From NCBI GenBank assembly GCA_937873285.1, contig CALMNV010000342.1, positions 1 through 6,604 of the forward strand: DNA of 6,604 bases. The letters are read 5' to 3'. The first letter of the stretch is position 1. Each line of letters begins with the position of its first letter. Position numbers and translations under genes: made by a program. The DNA is from an uncultured Intrasporangium sp. (lineage in GTDB: Bacteria > Actinomycetota > Actinomycetes > Actinomycetales > Dermatophilaceae). The notes beneath the pieces are model-generated. The model made no database searches. It was given only the letters and a program-made list of their open reading frames with translations, and had not been told where the DNA came from. Positions 4,847 to 6,604 of this stretch are shown one piece after another.

Positions 4847-6604
4847 CGCTTGCTCACGACGACTCGGGCGGCCAGGCCGTCCCCGACGGAGACCGCCGTG
4901 CCCACCTCCCCCGGAAGCCGGGAGTCCGGGCCGGCGGAGGCGAGCTGGACGGCGAGGGTCTCACGGACGATGAGGTCGCGGTGCGTCACCGTGGCCTCGA
5001 AGACCTCGGGGTCGCCGACGACGGTGAGGCTGATGCGGTCGGTGACGTGCAGGCCGGCATCGCGCCGGGCCTGCTGCACAGCCCGGACCAGGTCGCGCGC
5101 CACGCCCTCGACCGCGAGCTCGGGGGTCACCGTCGTGTCGAGCACGACGAAGCCGCCGCCGGGCAGGGTCGCCGTCGCGCCCCGCCCCGCCGCCTCGCCG
5201 GAGACGACGGTGTCAAGGGTGTACTCGCCCGCGACGAGCGGCAGGCCGCCCGCGGTGACGACGCCGTCGGGCGACACCGACCAGTCCCCTGACTTGCTGC
5301 CGCGGATCGCGGCCTGGACGTCCCGGCCGAGGCGCGGGCCGGCAGCGCGGGCGTTGACGGTGAGGCGCCGGCTGATCCCGAAGTCGGCCTCGCTCGCGCT
5401 GGCGAGCTCGACGAGGGCCACCTCCTTGACGTTGAGCTCGCTCGCGACGATCGACCGGAACGGCTCGAGTGCCTCCGGCTGCGGCACGACGACGGTCAGG
5501 CGCGCCAGCGGCAGCCGGGCCCGCAGCGATCGCGCCTTGCGCAGGCTCGACCCGGCCGCGCACACGTCGCGGGCCCGGTCCATCGCGAGGACGAGCCCGT
5601 GGTCGGCGGGCAGGTCCTCGGACCGGGGGTAGTCCGCCAGGTGGACGGACCGGTTGCCGGTGAGGCCGCGCCAGATCTCCTCGGTCGTCAGCGGCAGGAG
5701 CGGGGCGATGGCGCGGGTCACGGTCTCGAGCGCCGTCCACAGCGTGTCGAACGCCGCGAACGACTGCTCCGACTCCCCGCCCCAGAACCGGTCTCGCGAG
5801 CGGCGGATGTACCAGTTGGTCAGCACGTCGAGGAAGCCGCGCATCGTGTCGCAGGCCGCGGCGATCTCGTAGGCGCCGAGCTGGGCCTGCATCGCGGCGA
5901 CGAACTCGCGCAGCTTGGCCAGCAGGTAGCGGTCGAGCACGTCGTCGGAGTCGGTGGCGCGGCGGGCGTCGTAACCCTGCCCGCCGCGGGCGGCGTTGGC
6001 GTAGAGCGCGAAGAAGGACCACGCGTTCCACAGGGGGATCAGCACCTGGCGCACGCCGTCGCGGATGCCCTGCTCGGTGACGACGAGGTTGCCGCCGCGC
6101 AGGATCGGGCTGCTCATGAGGAACCACCGCATGGCGTCGGCCCCGTCCCGGTCGAAGACCTCCGAGACGTCGGGGTAGTTGCGCAGCGACTTGCTCATCT
6201 TCTGCCCGTCGTAGCCGAGCACGATGCCGTGGCTGACGCAGGACCGGAAGGCCGGCCGGTCGAACAGCGCCGTCGCCAGCACGTGCAGCGTGTAGAACCA
6301 GCCTCGGGTCTGGCCGATGTACTCGACGATGAAGTCCCCCGGGAAGTGGTGCTCGAACCACTCCGCGTTCTCGAAGGGGTAGTGCACCTGGGCGAAGGGC
6401 ATGGACCCGGAGTCGTACCAGGCGTCGATGACCTGCCGGACCCGGCGGTAGGTGCCCTCCTCGCCGGGCAGGGTGAAGGTGACGTCGTCGATGAACGGCC
6501 GGTGCGGGTCGAGGTCGGCGAGGTCCTGGCCGGTGAGCTCCGAGAGCTCGGCCAGCGAGCCGACGGCGATCATCCGCGCGGGGTCGGCGTCGTTGCGCCA
6601 GATC
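4843..6604 (-). CDS. ileS: Isoleucyl-tRNA synthetase, C-terminal half (cut by right edge), eukaryote-like type 2
   Basis: IleRS charges tRNA-Ile with isoleucine. The frame is open to base 6604 (it continues upstream of the internal ATG at 6573 with [10 protein letters not shown]), giving 586 codons of an enzyme usually over 1000 residues. The HIGH motif and most of the editing domain lie beyond the edge. Present are [11 protein letters not shown] (WYDSGS at 6403-6420), [13 protein letters not shown], the KMSKS loop in [13 protein letters not shown] (KMSKS at 6187-6201) and the anticodon-binding helical domain with [13 protein letters not shown]. The C-terminal region is of the DUF5915 type (for example [12 protein letters not shown]) and ends in VVVSKR. 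There is no CxxC zinc pair in the C-terminal region, as expected for the eukaryote-like type 2 enzymes that mycobacteria and relatives carry. The TGA at 4843 overlaps the acetyltransferase ATG. Confidence 0.96.
   Translation of the reverse strand, partial: IWRNDADPARMIAVGSLAELSELTGQDLADLDPHRPFIDDVTFTLPGEEGTYRRVRQVIDAWYDSGSMPFAQVHYPFENAEWFEHHFPGDFIVEYIGQTRGWFYTLHVLATALFDRPAFRSCVSHGIVLGYDGQKMSKSLRNYPDVSEVFDRDGADAMRWFLMSSPILRGGNLVVTEQGIRDGVRQVLIPLWNAWSFFALYANAARGGQGYDARRATDSDDVLDRYLLAKLREFVAAMQAQLGAYEIAAACDTMRGFLDVLTNWYIRRSRDRFWGGESEQSFAAFDTLWTALETVTRAIAPLLPLTTEEIWRGLTGNRSVHLADYPRSEDLPADHGLVLAMDRARDVCAAGSSLRKARSLRARLPLARLTVVVPQPEALEPFRSIVASELNVKEVALVELASASEADFGISRRLTVNARAAGPRLGRDVQAAIRGSKSGDWSVSPDGVVTAGGLPLVAGEYTLDTVVSGEAAGRGATATLPGGGFVVLDTTVTPELAVEGVARDLVRAVQQARRDAGLHVTDRISLTVVGDPEVFEATVTHRDLIVRETLAVQLASAGPDSRLPGEVGTAVSVGDGLAARVVVSKR

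Noticed and set aside
1..6604. Search for a defence, mobile, CRISPR or secondary-metabolite system
   Set aside because: No transposase, integrase, direct-repeat array, toxin-antitoxin pair or tRNA gene was seen. Composition is even and every gene fits a chromosomal housekeeping block.
6574..6604. Treating the ATG at 6573 as the start of ileS
   Set aside because: The same frame is open to the window edge and the upstream codons ([10 protein letters not shown]) continue the synthetase. The catalytic half would otherwise be missing, so the gene is cut by the edge and not broken.

Overview
The window is very GC-rich (roughly 72-73% by eye), with dense G/C third codon positions, GTG as well as ATG starts, and a gene order typical of Actinomycetota. 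ileS, folC, a DUF4233 membrane-protein gene, ndk and then the mre cell-shape genes form a recognisable actinobacterial neighbourhood. The protein sequences and base composition suggest Micrococcales, perhaps an Intrasporangiaceae-like organism. That placement is an inference, because no rRNA or other marker is present.

All eight genes lie on the minus strand, so they are read from high to low coordinates. In order of transcription they are: the 3' half of ileS (4843-6604, cut by the right edge), a GNAT-family acetyltransferase (4259-4846), folC (2874-4262), a small membrane-anchored protein with two ribosomal L7/L12 C-terminal-like repeats (2392-2838), a four-helix DUF4233 membrane protein (1966-2349), ndk (1534-1956), mreB (473-1507) and the 5' half of mreC (1-468, cut by the left edge).

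The genes are tightly packed. ileS/GNAT and GNAT/folC each overlap by four bases (ATGA), and the largest gap in the window is 42 bases. There is no gene-free stretch over 300 bases, no convincing terminator and no clear promoter, so the whole segment could be one transcript or a few overlapping ones. I see no tRNA, rRNA, CRISPR array, insertion sequence or phage gene.

The first part supplies growth-related housekeeping functions: charging of tRNA-Ile, folate polyglutamation and nucleoside triphosphate balance. The second part, mreB and mreC, begins the cell-wall elongation machinery. The least ordinary items are the duplicated L7/L12-like membrane protein between folC and the DUF4233 gene, and an octamer, CGGCATAC, which accounts for four of the only five places where TAT or ATA occurs in the window. 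No new defence, mobile or biosynthetic system is visible.
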